From assembly GCA_041743655.1 (NCBI GenBank), contig JBGTMJ010000018.1, forward strand, positions 1 through 64,000: a stretch of 64,000 bases of DNA, read 5' to 3'. Numbering within the stretch: position 1 is the first letter of the stretch; each line of letters begins with the position of its first letter. The translations under genes were made by a program, and so were the position numbers. The stretch comes from JARIHD01 sp041743655 (GTDB lineage Bacteria; Patescibacteriota; Saccharimonadia; Saccharimonadales; UBA4665). The notes below the pieces were generated by a model. The model did not search any database and was not told the DNA's origin. It worked only from the letters and a program-made list of their open reading frames with translations. Below are positions 51,122-60,035 of this stretch, piece by piece.

Positions 51122-53949
51122 AGATTACTACCTGTCTGCAGTGAGTTAATAAGTGCCTCTGAGACAGACATATATGGAGCGTATTGGGCATTGTAGGTTG
51201 CTGGCGATGTGATAAATCGCTTGGTACCGTTCTCGATTTTGAAGATACCCGGTCCGGCACCTTTGATTGATTTTTGTGCAGACCCAGTGAATAACAATAG
51301 ATCTAGGAAACCGTTACTGACTGTCGGAACACTGAGGGATCCGGAATTAGTCCACTGGTTTAAAATAGCCGTATCGCTGAAGACGCGCTTACCGCCGCCG
51401 TCAATGGCAAAATAGGCGTTGTCTGTAGCCTTGATAACCACACTCGACCAAACAGAAATAGTATTGGGGGCAATACCTGGATCAAGCGGTGTAAATGCGG
51501 GATTATTGCCGCCAACGTTGGCTAGTTGTGTATCATCCGCGGTGTACCAATTACCTGACTCAATCACAAACTTACGATTATCGCCTTGCTGGTTGGATCG
51601 CGCGAATCTATACAATGCCTGAATACTCATAGAATTGGGTACCGCCTGAGAACTCATCTCTGGTGCATTTTTTATGTTCCAGACATCGGCAATACTGGGG
51701 TCGACTGTCGCATATGCCTTACCGCCACTAATAAGATAGTAGGTCCCATCAGCGCCGCGCGCCTTAGACTGTAGGGCCCCGGCTGTAGTTACTCTATCCA
51801 CCGTCCCATCAGAAAGGGCCTGCGCATTACTAAGGCCCCAGTCTCCAGCTATGCTCGGGCTGACTGTCCACTTTTTACCATTATCAATCAAATAGTTAGT
51901 TCCAGCATTCGATACATATGTACTAAGGCTGCTAGCAGTCCCCATAGCGTTTACTATGTAAAAAGAGAGCTCAGTGGGTGTTGCTTGCTGGCCGCCCCAA
52001 GCTTTCATGGTACTGGAGCTTACCTGTCGTCGGTTACCGCTGTCATCTAGAAAGTATATTGTCGATGAGTCATTACTCTTTATGAAAGCCGTTACAGCCG
52101 TCGTGGTAGGGTAAAGAGCCATCAGGGAACTGCTAGCAGTAAGAACTGGGCCCGAATTCCTGTACGCAGTGTCCAGGCTGGGTGGGATAGGAACCTTACG
52201 TCGATTGATAAGATACAGTTGGCCACCACTATCTGCTAGATATCCGTTTAAGTTTGCCCCTTGGGCAATCAAATTAAGAAAGCTGTTATTAACAATAGTG
52301 ACATCTTGTGTCGGCGTACTCCAGGCATTGAGAGCTTCTGAGGACGGTAATGGGTATCTAACACCGTTATCAACGACATATACTGGGCTTGTCGGTGACT
52401 GAATAACCTGTGTTACATTAGGACCGACGCTTAGCCGCCCGATCGTAGCCCACGATACAGTGTGCGCTGTTCCAGTAAATATTGAGGACACGGCGCTGGT
52501 CTGCCATAACCTATAACCATTAACAATTTGGTATTCTGCGCCGCCGCATATTACCTTTGTACTAGCTAGCGTTGTACCAATGGCATTATCGATAGCGTTG
52601 AAATAGCCACTTGATAGTGTGATATAGCCGGCATTCATACCTTCCCAAGCTCTAAAAACATCACTATTCTGATATGCCCGCAGGACTGTTTGGCCTTGAG
52701 TATTTGCACCGTCAACCAAATAAATAGTAGAACTATCTGGACCCTTCATGGCATATGTTAAGTCACCGCCATCCGTTGGCACATTAAATAGCCCCTGGCT
52801 GACCCGGCTGACCACTTTTCCTCGTAGATTCCAAGTATCAAGCATAGCATCCCAAGGAATACGATACCGCTTACCATTATCAAGGAAGTAGACTGTCGGT
52901 TCATTATTCATACGCATTAACCTGTCAAGTGGCGGCCCGGTAGTAATAGTAGCGAGATAACTGGAGGGGAAGGTTATGGGCGTAAGAGCATCTAGACCCC
53001 ACGCCTTTTTAGTCTCCACGTCAGAAACCATTTGTTTGACTCCAGTATAAATCACATATTGCGTAGCACTGCCATCATCGGTCACTGCGAATGTGAAGCC
53101 ATCATTCCAGGTGCTGCCAAACCAATCATTGTATAACCGCCAGAAGTTGCGGTTACCATATGCGCCACAGCCATCACCACTTCCATAGAGGTTATTGAGG
53201 GCGGACTGGTTTGGCTGATAGGGGGTGTAGTTGTACAGCCCGGCAGTTGCTTGGTTTTCCATTACAATGCTCGAACCACCACATGAACCAACGGGATTAT
53301 ATTGAACGTAGCTTGACCGTCCAGCCCGGTGATTATACAGATGGGCATCGCGAGAATACTTCTTAAATTGACGGGCCGCGTTATATACCTGATTGAAAAA
53401 GCCGTAATACTCCGAATCGCAAGGCGCTGAGTCTGGGCAACCATAACCCGTTGCACTTCTGTACTGAAGAGGCCAAGGCCAATCATCGGTAACTAGCGAC
53501 TGCTCCTTCTGGAGTAATACAATGAGCGCCTTTTGGCTTATTCCACAACTCTGGCCAACTGCATATATAATTTCTGCTGCTGATTTATTGCCACCCGAGT
53601 AACTACCACACAAGCCTGTTTCTGCATTTCGTGCAGGAGTGTCTTGACGAAAGTCTTTTAAGCAAGTGTAGGGAGGCGGATACCCTTTTGATGCACCATA
53701 TGCAGCCCGGGTCGTCCCCCCACGTGGCTGGGTCCCATTCGTATCACACACTGGTACTTTACTGTTTAGAAAGTTTTGAATATCATTGGCTGCTAATGTA
53801 CTGCCGTTGAAGAATACCCCATCATCAATAATACGGCCAGGCCTAAAATCACCACCGTTGAGCGCAGAAGCGTTTCCGGGTGTAAAAACAACGAGCGAGA
53901 GCATTACTGCCAGTGCCGTACATACAACTGTTTTTCTCAACGTATGCAT
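51118..53949 (-). CDS. secreted lysozyme-like protein with about twelve surface repeats
   Basis: A 943-residue exported protein. Residues 1-29 form a signal peptide. Residues about 30-285 match a domain found in actinobacterial and CPR surface proteins: KALIVLLQKEQSLVT (candidate catalytic E149), ATGYGCPDSAPCD, YYGFFNQVYNAARQFKKY, NPVGSCGG and NRNFWRLYNDWFG; it resembles lytic transglycosylases. The rest is about twelve degenerate 52-62-residue units, each opening with a pattern such as YFLDNGKRYRIP or YLIDNGKKWTV and a Trp about 12 residues later. No sortase or membrane anchor is seen at the C-terminus. AAGGAT precedes the ATG, 4 nt after the upstream gene. Probably acts on, or binds to, a cell wall. 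Confidence 0.8.
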   Translation of the reverse strand: MHTLRKTVVCTALAVMLSLVVFTPGNASALNGGDFRPGRIIDDGVFFNGSTLAANDIQNFLNSKVPVCDTNGTQPRGGTTRAAYGASKGYPPPYTCLKDFRQDTPARNAETGLCGSYSGGNKSAAEIIYAVGQSCGISQKALIVLLQKEQSLVTDDWPWPLQYRSATGYGCPDSAPCDSEYYGFFNQVYNAARQFKKYSRDAHLYNHRAGRSSYVQYNPVGSCGGSSIVMENQATAGLYNYTPYQPNQSALNNLYGSGDGCGAYGNRNFWRLYNDWFGSTWNDGFTFAVTDDGSATQYVIYTGVKQMVSDVETKKAWGLDALTPITFPSSYLATITTGPPLDRLMRMNNEPTVYFLDNGKRYRIPWDAMLDTWNLRGKVVSRVSQGLFNVPTDGGDLTYAMKGPDSSTIYLVDGANTQGQTVLRAYQNSDVFRAWEGMNAGYITLSSGYFNAIDNAIGTTLASTKVICGGAEYQIVNGYRLWQTSAVSSIFTGTAHTVSWATIGRLSVGPNVTQVIQSPTSPVYVVDNGVRYPLPSSEALNAWSTPTQDVTIVNNSFLNLIAQGANLNGYLADSGGQLYLINRRKVPIPPSLDTAYRNSGPVLTASSSLMALYPTTTAVTAFIKSNDSSTIYFLDDSGNRRQVSSSTMKAWGGQQATPTELSFYIVNAMGTASSLSTYVSNAGTNYLIDNGKKWTVSPSIAGDWGLSNAQALSDGTVDRVTTAGALQSKARGADGTYYLISGGKAYATVDPSIADVWNIKNAPEMSSQAVPNSMSIQALYRFARSNQQGDNRKFVIESGNWYTADDTQLANVGGNNPAFTPLDPGIAPNTISVWSSVVIKATDNAYFAIDGGGKRVFSDTAILNQWTNSGSLSVPTVSNGFLDLLLFTGSAQKSIKGAGPGIFKIENGTKRFITSPATYNAQYAPYMSVSEALINSLQTGSNL

Positions 53950-53953
53950 ATCC

Positions 53954-54514
53954 TTATTTTACCTCAAACGTAACTGCCGAGGACTTTCCTTCGGCCTTAT
54001 TGGATTGATAGGTCATCACTACCGACCACATACCGGCTGCAGGTAAGTCAGACCGGGCAAAACGGATAGGGGTACATAGTGTTGTTGTTGCGTCTTGAAG
54101 ACCACCTGAGCTTTTTTCAATCGTTTCATTATCTTTGGTAAATCGTGCAGTACAAGCTCCGCCGTTTTCGGTGACGCCTGACACATAGGCATAGACTTCA
54201 ATCTCTTTTTGGTCAGTGGTTTGTTGGGCCGAGCTTATATGCACTGTAACCGAACTCTTTTGTCCATCAGGCTTCTTAGCTTCTTGTTCTGCGCGATCAA
54301 CCACTCTCTGTTTGCTTTCTTCTGCTTGCTGCTTCTCTTCTTTGGTTGCAGGATTGTAGTTGATCCCACTTTCACTATCAATGCCTGTCTTTACCTGTGT
54401 TGTGACGTTATCTTGACGAGTACGAGAGTGCACAACTCCAGCCACAATAAGGCCAAGGGTAATAACAGCGGCCAGGATAAGTACTTTTTTTGATCGTAGT
54501 CTATCTAGTTTCAT
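53954..54514 (-). CDS. single-pass membrane protein upstream of the surface protein
   Basis: A 186-residue protein with one N-terminal membrane helix (about residues 10-29), a charged helical linker and a C-terminal beta-sandwich-like domain (SVTVHISSAQQTTDQKEIEV, then a pair of Cys in GACTARF and TTLCTPI). It ends 4 nt before the ATG of the 943-residue surface protein and is co-transcribed. It may anchor, chaperone or display that protein; this is inferred from position alone. Confidence 0.65.
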   Translation of the reverse strand: MKLDRLRSKKVLILAAVITLGLIVAGVVHSRTRQDNVTTQVKTGIDSESGINYNPATKEEKQQAEESKQRVVDRAEQEAKKPDGQKSSVTVHISSAQQTTDQKEIEVYAYVSGVTENGGACTARFTKDNETIEKSSGGLQDATTTLCTPIRFARSDLPAAGMWSVVMTYQSNKAEGKSSAVTFEVK

Positions 54515-54642
54515 ATTTTTGTTTTATTAACTGTCTATATATCTATAGTATCATTTTTTGACAAAATATTGTCTATTCTGCTGTAATTTTCTCGTAACAA
54601 TCTTTGGTCACAAGGTTCACGAACAATGGGCGTAGAGGAGAT

Positions 54643-55914
54643 CTAACTAAGTTCTTTCTTCAAAATTCTGTCCAGGTGGTCAGTGTACTTGAACCAGGCA
54701 AACTCTTTGGCGTAATCAGAAACTGCTTGCGCCTGTTTGGCTGGATCTGACGGGTTGGCTGCCTCCCAAATAGCGTCCGCTAAACCCTGTGGGCTTGGTT
54801 CCGCGTATTGTACGTATTTGGGATAATGAACCATTGTAGTGTATGGTGCTTTATTAACAACAGGTATGCAGCCGCTCGCCATCATTTCAACTGGCAGCAA
54901 GGACATACTCGTAAATGATAATGCCAAGCCTGTTGCACTCTCGTTATAAAGCTTGTTCAGATCTTCAGTATCCAAAATACGCCTATTTACGTACGGAAAA
55001 GGTAGCTCGTATCGACTAATGTCCCAGCCGATGCAATGGATCTCAAACTCTGGGTGTGCTTGGTGAAACAATTGTAAGGCCAAGACACCTAGCTCAAAGC
55101 CACGACGTGGTGTAACTGGGCGTGCATAGAATACAATCTTCTTCCGTTTTTTGATGTTTGTTAAGTAATACTCACTGGGCGTTATCCCCAAGGAAAGCTC
55201 GTCGCAGACCATACCATACTCCCGACTTACCTTGTCGGTCACCCATGGGCTTGTTGATACACCGTGGAGGCCCATCTTATACGTATTATCAGCTAGGGCA
55301 TTATAAGTGCCCGCTGGCTCAAACATCGCCTCATAATCTTGGAGGAAATAAAATTTCTTGGCGTTACCTTGATAGTTATAGACAGGGTAGGCGGTGGTCC
55401 ATCCCGTAGCGAATATAGCATCACATGGAGCAAAGCTACCTTCATTATAGAAAAGCTCAGCCTTTATAGGCACATGATGTTTCATATTCTCTTTAATCTC
55501 TTTTAAAGAGTGCTTTTTGAGACCGTCATAAAAGTAAACCCTGCAGGCATGTCCTTTTGACTCTAAGGATTGAATCATTCTAAATATAACGGCATGACCA
55601 CCTGAAACAGACCCGACTGGCGGCACTATCCAGTTGAGGGTATAAGGAGGGTTGTGCTTCCTAAGTTTTAATTGAGGGGGTATCTTACGATAATCTGCTG
55701 CGACCAAATCTTCTTCGGTCGCTGGCCACAAAACAGTTAAAGGTTTACCGTCACCCCGCATCTCCCTTACTTCTGCAGCCCACTCATCATTACGGTCTTC
55801 AAGCCTCTTAACAACATTATGCAGTTCGGCTATTTCTTGTTCCTTCTGCCTTATATATAAACCAGTAACAGGTAGCCTACGGATAATACTGCTAGCAATC
55901 TTTCTAGGTTTCAC
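54643..55914 (-). CDS. GT4-like glycosyltransferase with N-terminal coiled coil
   Basis: A 423-residue protein. Residues 20-50 form a coiled coil (EQEIAELHNVVKRLEDRND), followed by a GT-B fold: NWIVPPVGSVSGGHAVIFRM, YFLQDYEAMFEP, VFYARPVTPRRGFELG and SLLPVEMMASGCIPVV (C-terminal donor site). The pattern fits rhamnan/O-antigen-type transferases. Its ATG overlaps the Wzt gene by 4 nt, linking it to the ABC exporter. Confidence 0.82.
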   Translation of the reverse strand: MKPRKIASSIIRRLPVTGLYIRQKEQEIAELHNVVKRLEDRNDEWAAEVREMRGDGKPLTVLWPATEEDLVAADYRKIPPQLKLRKHNPPYTLNWIVPPVGSVSGGHAVIFRMIQSLESKGHACRVYFYDGLKKHSLKEIKENMKHHVPIKAELFYNEGSFAPCDAIFATGWTTAYPVYNYQGNAKKFYFLQDYEAMFEPAGTYNALADNTYKMGLHGVSTSPWVTDKVSREYGMVCDELSLGITPSEYYLTNIKKRKKIVFYARPVTPRRGFELGVLALQLFHQAHPEFEIHCIGWDISRYELPFPYVNRRILDTEDLNKLYNESATGLALSFTSMSLLPVEMMASGCIPVVNKAPYTTMVHYPKYVQYAEPSPQGLADAIWEAANPSDPAKQAQAVSDYAKEFAWFKYTDHLDRILKKELS

Positions 55915-57146
55915 GCTTTTCTATCCTTTGCAGGCAGAGACCACCGAGCCTGCATATTAAACTCACCGTTGCTGCTTGGTGAAATTTCCTGCACAGTAAC
56001 ACGCGGGGACTTATAACCGTAGCTTGAATCAAGGATATCAATCAGCTCGGGAATATCTATCGAAGGCCACTCACAATAGGTATATAGTGCTGCGTTGACA
56101 AAATAATCGCCCTTAGTAAGCTGCCCAGCCTTAACTGTGCAGGTGATAGTGTGGCTTCCATAATCAGGCCTGTAGTGTTTGAGGTCAGTTGTCGTATTGA
56201 TGCCTGCAAGATACCGTCCGTCTGGATGTACAAGAAACATATTAAACTGCACTTCGGTAGGGATTCTAACGGTAAAGTTAATGTCTACAATAATATCCTC
56301 ATCGATACCAAACGTACGCTTGCCATTCTTGGCCCGAACGATAATATCGTTCATGTGTACAGCAGCGTTTTTAGGACGATCAGACTTTCTATCACTAACT
56401 TCGGCGTCATGTGCTGCATTGGCAACCTCATAATGTAGGGCAACCTCACGCGGCTTACCTAGCATCAGCATCTTCGAGTCTTCAATCATGAGCGCCCTAT
56501 CGCAGTACTCTTGTACAGCGTTCATGTCATGGGTAACGAATATAACGGTACGGCCGGACTTTTTGATCTTGTTAAAGACATCGAAACACTTACGCTGGAA
56601 ATTTGCATCACCTACGGCCAATACTTCGTCAATTAATAAGATATCGTTGTGTGCTTGAATGGCGATTGAAAATGCCAGTCTTACCTGCATGCCAGAGGAG
56701 TAGTTTTTGAGTTTCTGATCCATGAATTTATGCAGTTCGGCAAAGTCTACAATTTCTTGATACTTCTCGTGCACTTCCTTACGTGTAAGTCCTAGAATAG
56801 CACCGTTAAGATATACATTGTCTCGACCTGTCAGTTCGGGGTTAAAACCAATACCCAATTCGATAAAGGGTGTTAGAGTACCGTTTATATGCACCCTACC
56901 GCTGGTGGGTTGATAAATACCGCCAATAATCTTTAGTAATGTCGATTTACCACTACCGTTACGACCGACAATACCGAAGAACTCTCCACGTCTTACCTCG
57001 AAGTTAATGTCATGCAAAGCATGGAACTTATCATAGGTGGGCTTTTTGAAGCTTAGAACCCGTTCCTTCAATGAATCACGCCGTTCATGAGGCAGTCGGA
57101 AGTCCTTGTAAAGATGTTCGATAGAAATTGCAATATCTCTATTCAT
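55911..57146 (-). CDS. wzt: polysaccharide ABC exporter ATPase (Wzt-like)
   Basis: A 411-residue ATPase. The nucleotide-binding domain has GRNGSGKSTLLK (Walker A), NYSSGMQVRLAFSIAI (signature, SSGM) and ILLIDEVLAVGD (Walker B), with the TPFIELGIGFNPELTGRDN segment typical of the O-antigen/teichoic acid subfamily. The C-terminal part (about 250-411) is a beta-sandwich like the Wzt carbohydrate-binding domain that recognises the glycan end. It starts 3 nt after the permease. Confidence 0.92.
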   Translation of the reverse strand: MNRDIAISIEHLYKDFRLPHERRDSLKERVLSFKKPTYDKFHALHDINFEVRRGEFFGIVGRNGSGKSTLLKIIGGIYQPTSGRVHINGTLTPFIELGIGFNPELTGRDNVYLNGAILGLTRKEVHEKYQEIVDFAELHKFMDQKLKNYSSGMQVRLAFSIAIQAHNDILLIDEVLAVGDANFQRKCFDVFNKIKKSGRTVIFVTHDMNAVQEYCDRALMIEDSKMLMLGKPREVALHYEVANAAHDAEVSDRKSDRPKNAAVHMNDIIVRAKNGKRTFGIDEDIIVDINFTVRIPTEVQFNMFLVHPDGRYLAGINTTTDLKHYRPDYGSHTITCTVKAGQLTKGDYFVNAALYTYCEWPSIDIPELIDILDSSYGYKSPRVTVQEISPSSNGEFNMQARWSLPAKDRKA

Positions 57147-57149
57147 GGC

Positions 57150-57962
57150 TTACAGCTCCTCGGCAAAGTTACGCGATGCGCGCCGGAAATAAAAGCCAGC
57201 CACGACCGCAAGAGCCACGACCGCAACTACAGGAAGGATCCGGCCAGTGAATTGTGATTGAAAGACCTGTTTTGTCGTTAGTGTTTCAGGGGTAATAAGG
57301 ACTGACCGTAAGTCTTGTAGAATTTGTGTCGCCGGATTAAAGCTGATGATTTCACGAATACGTTGCGGGGGCATTGTTAATGGATAGATAATCGGAACGG
57401 CGTAAAACAGAATTTGTAAAATAACATCCCATATATGACTGATGTCACGGAATTTTACATATAGCGCCGCAAGCAGAAAGGCAAAACCCATTGCAAACAC
57501 AACTAGTTCGGCAATGAGCGGAATAGCCCACAGGGCACTCCAACGAACTTCTACACCGCTGATAACCATAAAAAATAGCACTACGACCATATTCAAGGCA
57601 AAGTTAACAAACGCTGACAATGTCGTACTGATGACGAGCGTATATTTCGGGATGCTCACTTTACGTACCAGATCACCCCTACCAGTAATAGCATTCATAC
57701 CACTTACTGTGGCTTCGATAAAGAACGTCCAGGCCACAATACCCAGCAATAGATATGCCGGGTAGTGGGGAACGCCATCGCCCAGTTTTACAACCTTTGT
57801 AAACACAACGTACAGCACCAAAAAAAGCATCAAGGGGCGCAATAGTGACCACATGTATCCTAACAGTGAACCTTGATAGCGCATTTTAAAGTCACTAGAA
57901 ACCAGCTCGCGTATAAGGCTGCGGTTGCTAGGCTTAAATGCGCGCTTTACTGCAGCAATCAT
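57150..57962 (-). CDS. wzm: polysaccharide ABC exporter permease (Wzm-like)
   Basis: A 270-residue ABC-2 permease with six membrane helices, an N-terminal amphipathic segment (LIRELVSSDFKMRYQGSLLG) and the motif YAVPIIYPLTMPPQRIREI, both characteristic of Wzm/TagG. With Wzt it exports lipid-linked glycan across the membrane. Its start overlaps the upstream glycosyltransferase gene by 4 nt. Confidence 0.92.
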   Translation of the reverse strand: MIAAVKRAFKPSNRSLIRELVSSDFKMRYQGSLLGYMWSLLRPLMLFLVLYVVFTKVVKLGDGVPHYPAYLLLGIVAWTFFIEATVSGMNAITGRGDLVRKVSIPKYTLVISTTLSAFVNFALNMVVVLFFMVISGVEVRWSALWAIPLIAELVVFAMGFAFLLAALYVKFRDISHIWDVILQILFYAVPIIYPLTMPPQRIREIISFNPATQILQDLRSVLITPETLTTKQVFQSQFTGRILPVVAVVALAVVAGFYFRRASRNFAEEL

Positions 57963-60016
57963 TGCTTGGCTACCTTTTCATAAAAATCACTGACCTTTTT
58001 TATTACATGATCCCAGTGGTAAGCTTCTGCTGTTTTCTTCGCTTCCCTGGACAGCTGTTTACGGTAATCTGGATCGGCAAACAGCTTATCTAATGCTGTA
58101 CGCAGGCCCTCCACATCATCATGTTCCACCATCAGACAGTTCTTACCATCTTTGCAAAAATCTTGATTACCATTGGCGTCGGTACATACTACAGGGGTGC
58201 CGGTCGCCATTGCCTCTAATAATGGCAGGCTGAAACCCTCATGGCGGGAAGTCTGCACAAAGACTGTGGCTTGATTGTACAGTTTGTTTACCTCTTCGTT
58301 ACTTGGCTTGGAAACATATTTTATTTTTTTGTCGCGGCGCGCCAATTCTGGTTCAAAACCAAACAAGGTCATAGCAGGGCGGTTATCTCCCATTGCCTGC
58401 CAACCGTTTAGGGTAAATTCAAAATTCTTTTGGAAAAATTTGCGGCCCACGCCAAGAAGCATATCGTCTTTACGTTTGATATCCTTAAGGGCTTTGTATA
58501 TTTTGTTGTCGAACCCGCACGGCACAGTGGTCACCTTAAGTCCGAGCTCCTGTATTTCTTTGCTGTTATATTTGGAAGTAGTTATATTCTTAAACTCTTT
58601 ACGGTAGCAGGATATAACTGCGCTCTGGGCGATAATATCATTCGGATAAAACCAGGACTCAATTTCCTGAATGAAATACACAGGAATGCCTTTTTTGACC
58701 GATGCGAGCCACACTGGGAACGCTGTTTCCCACCATGTAGCCACCTTTATTGCTTCTTGGTCTTCGAGTGCACTGCTCAAACGCTCGTAACTTTTAAAAG
58801 TACGCAACTTAACACGCCCATCTAGTTTCCACGGTGATGCATGGTGGTCAAGCCCCCATACTTCAATGTTAAACTTGTTCTTTGGCAACCGATTAGCCTG
58901 TTCGAAAACGATCTTAATTCCTCCGCTAAGTCCTAATGTTTGCAAAACGAAGATAACGCGAATCTTGCCGTCCTTATCCCGCACGTTGCGCTTATCAAAC
59001 CAGTCCCCCCATTTTTCCCAGAAATACTCCATTGAGCGTTTTTCTTTAGCCGACATGGTTTTATTTTTTGCGCGTGTGGCGGATTCTACATGGGTAAGTA
59101 CGGCAGCCGGAAAATAAAGGCTGCGAAAGCCAGCTTCCCATCCGCGCAGACACCAATCGGCATCTTCGAAAGCAAACGGGAATTTTTCGTCAAACACGCC
59201 AACATAATCAAGAAATTCACGCTTTACATACATGCAGGCTCCAGTCAAGGCAAGACAGTATTGAGGCACGTTGGCTGGACCATAATTTGCATCTTGAAAA
59301 CGGTAGTAATGATCAAAAAATTCGGGCACTTCAGTGTTACGGTAGCTGCCAGCACTTTGAATACGACCATCTGGATACAATAATTTTGGGCCGACTATTC
59401 CGGTATCAACGCCAAACTCATACGCACCATATTGTAAACCTTCAATCCAGCCAGGGTGGGCAACAATATCTGAATTTACCAGTACTACGTCCTGATCTTT
59501 AGGGGCCGCCAATAAGCCTGCGTTTACTGCCTTGGCAAAACCGCCATTTTCTTCACGAAACAAAATACGAACCTGTTCGTTTTCAAGCTTTTTTAGTTCT
59601 TTACGATGCTCTTTTTGACAATAGTCATCAACCACGATCACTTTGACAAGATCTGGGGAGCTAGTAGCTGCAATGCTTTCGAGGCAGGGTATTAATACAT
59701 TTAAATCGTTATAGCTGGGAATAACCACTGTCACTGGTTTTGCGTTGTCTATATACCACTCTAAAACCACTTCTTGGTTCACACCACTTACCAGGCCATT
59801 AGGGAAATACAAGTTTGCGCCGTGCTTACGGTCAATTGCCACAACTTCCTGTTTTAACTTAGTAACAAGAGCCTTCGGGCCATATTTAAAAGCATAGCGA
59901 GTAGCATAAAACGATACTGTCAGTAAACCCTTATTCTTATACCTAAGGTGTCCTTTGCTAATTTTCTTTACACCACGTTTCCCAACCCGGTACAAAAGTT
60001 TTATCTTCTTCTTCAT
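57959..60016 (-). CDS. bifunctional GT2-GT4 glycosyltransferase
   Basis: A 685-residue fusion. After a basic N-terminus (MKKKIKLLYRVGKRGVKKI) comes a GT2 domain (about residues 85-330: VTVVIPSYNDLNVLIPCLES, VVDDYCQKEH, VLVNSDIVAHPGW, FAFEDADWCLRG) and then a GT4 domain (about 350-685: LQTLGLSGGIKIVFEQ, VGRKFFQKNFE, RHEGFSLPLLEAMATGTPVV). Likely adds two linkages of the exported glycan. ATG 60016 is preferred to a frame opening at 60082, as TATATT lies 9 nt upstream. First gene of the exporter operon. Confidence 0.9.
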   Translation of the reverse strand: MKKKIKLLYRVGKRGVKKISKGHLRYKNKGLLTVSFYATRYAFKYGPKALVTKLKQEVVAIDRKHGANLYFPNGLVSGVNQEVVLEWYIDNAKPVTVVIPSYNDLNVLIPCLESIAATSSPDLVKVIVVDDYCQKEHRKELKKLENEQVRILFREENGGFAKAVNAGLLAAPKDQDVVLVNSDIVAHPGWIEGLQYGAYEFGVDTGIVGPKLLYPDGRIQSAGSYRNTEVPEFFDHYYRFQDANYGPANVPQYCLALTGACMYVKREFLDYVGVFDEKFPFAFEDADWCLRGWEAGFRSLYFPAAVLTHVESATRAKNKTMSAKEKRSMEYFWEKWGDWFDKRNVRDKDGKIRVIFVLQTLGLSGGIKIVFEQANRLPKNKFNIEVWGLDHHASPWKLDGRVKLRTFKSYERLSSALEDQEAIKVATWWETAFPVWLASVKKGIPVYFIQEIESWFYPNDIIAQSAVISCYRKEFKNITTSKYNSKEIQELGLKVTTVPCGFDNKIYKALKDIKRKDDMLLGVGRKFFQKNFEFTLNGWQAMGDNRPAMTLFGFEPELARRDKKIKYVSKPSNEEVNKLYNQATVFVQTSRHEGFSLPLLEAMATGTPVVCTDANGNQDFCKDGKNCLMVEHDDVEGLRTALDKLFADPDYRKQLSREAKKTAEAYHWDHVIKKVSDFYEKVAKQ

Positions 60017-60035
60017 ATTTACTAGAATATACCAT
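60017..60035. promoter_or_regulatory. 19-bp divergent promoter region
   Basis: Only 19 nt separate two divergent start codons. TAGAAT (60023-60028, plus) lies 7 nt before ATG 60036, and TATATT (60026-60031 read on the minus strand) lies 9 nt before ATG 60016. The two -10 boxes overlap. Neither gene has a ribosome binding site, so both look leaderless, with -35 regions inside each other's coding sequence. Confidence 0.5.
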
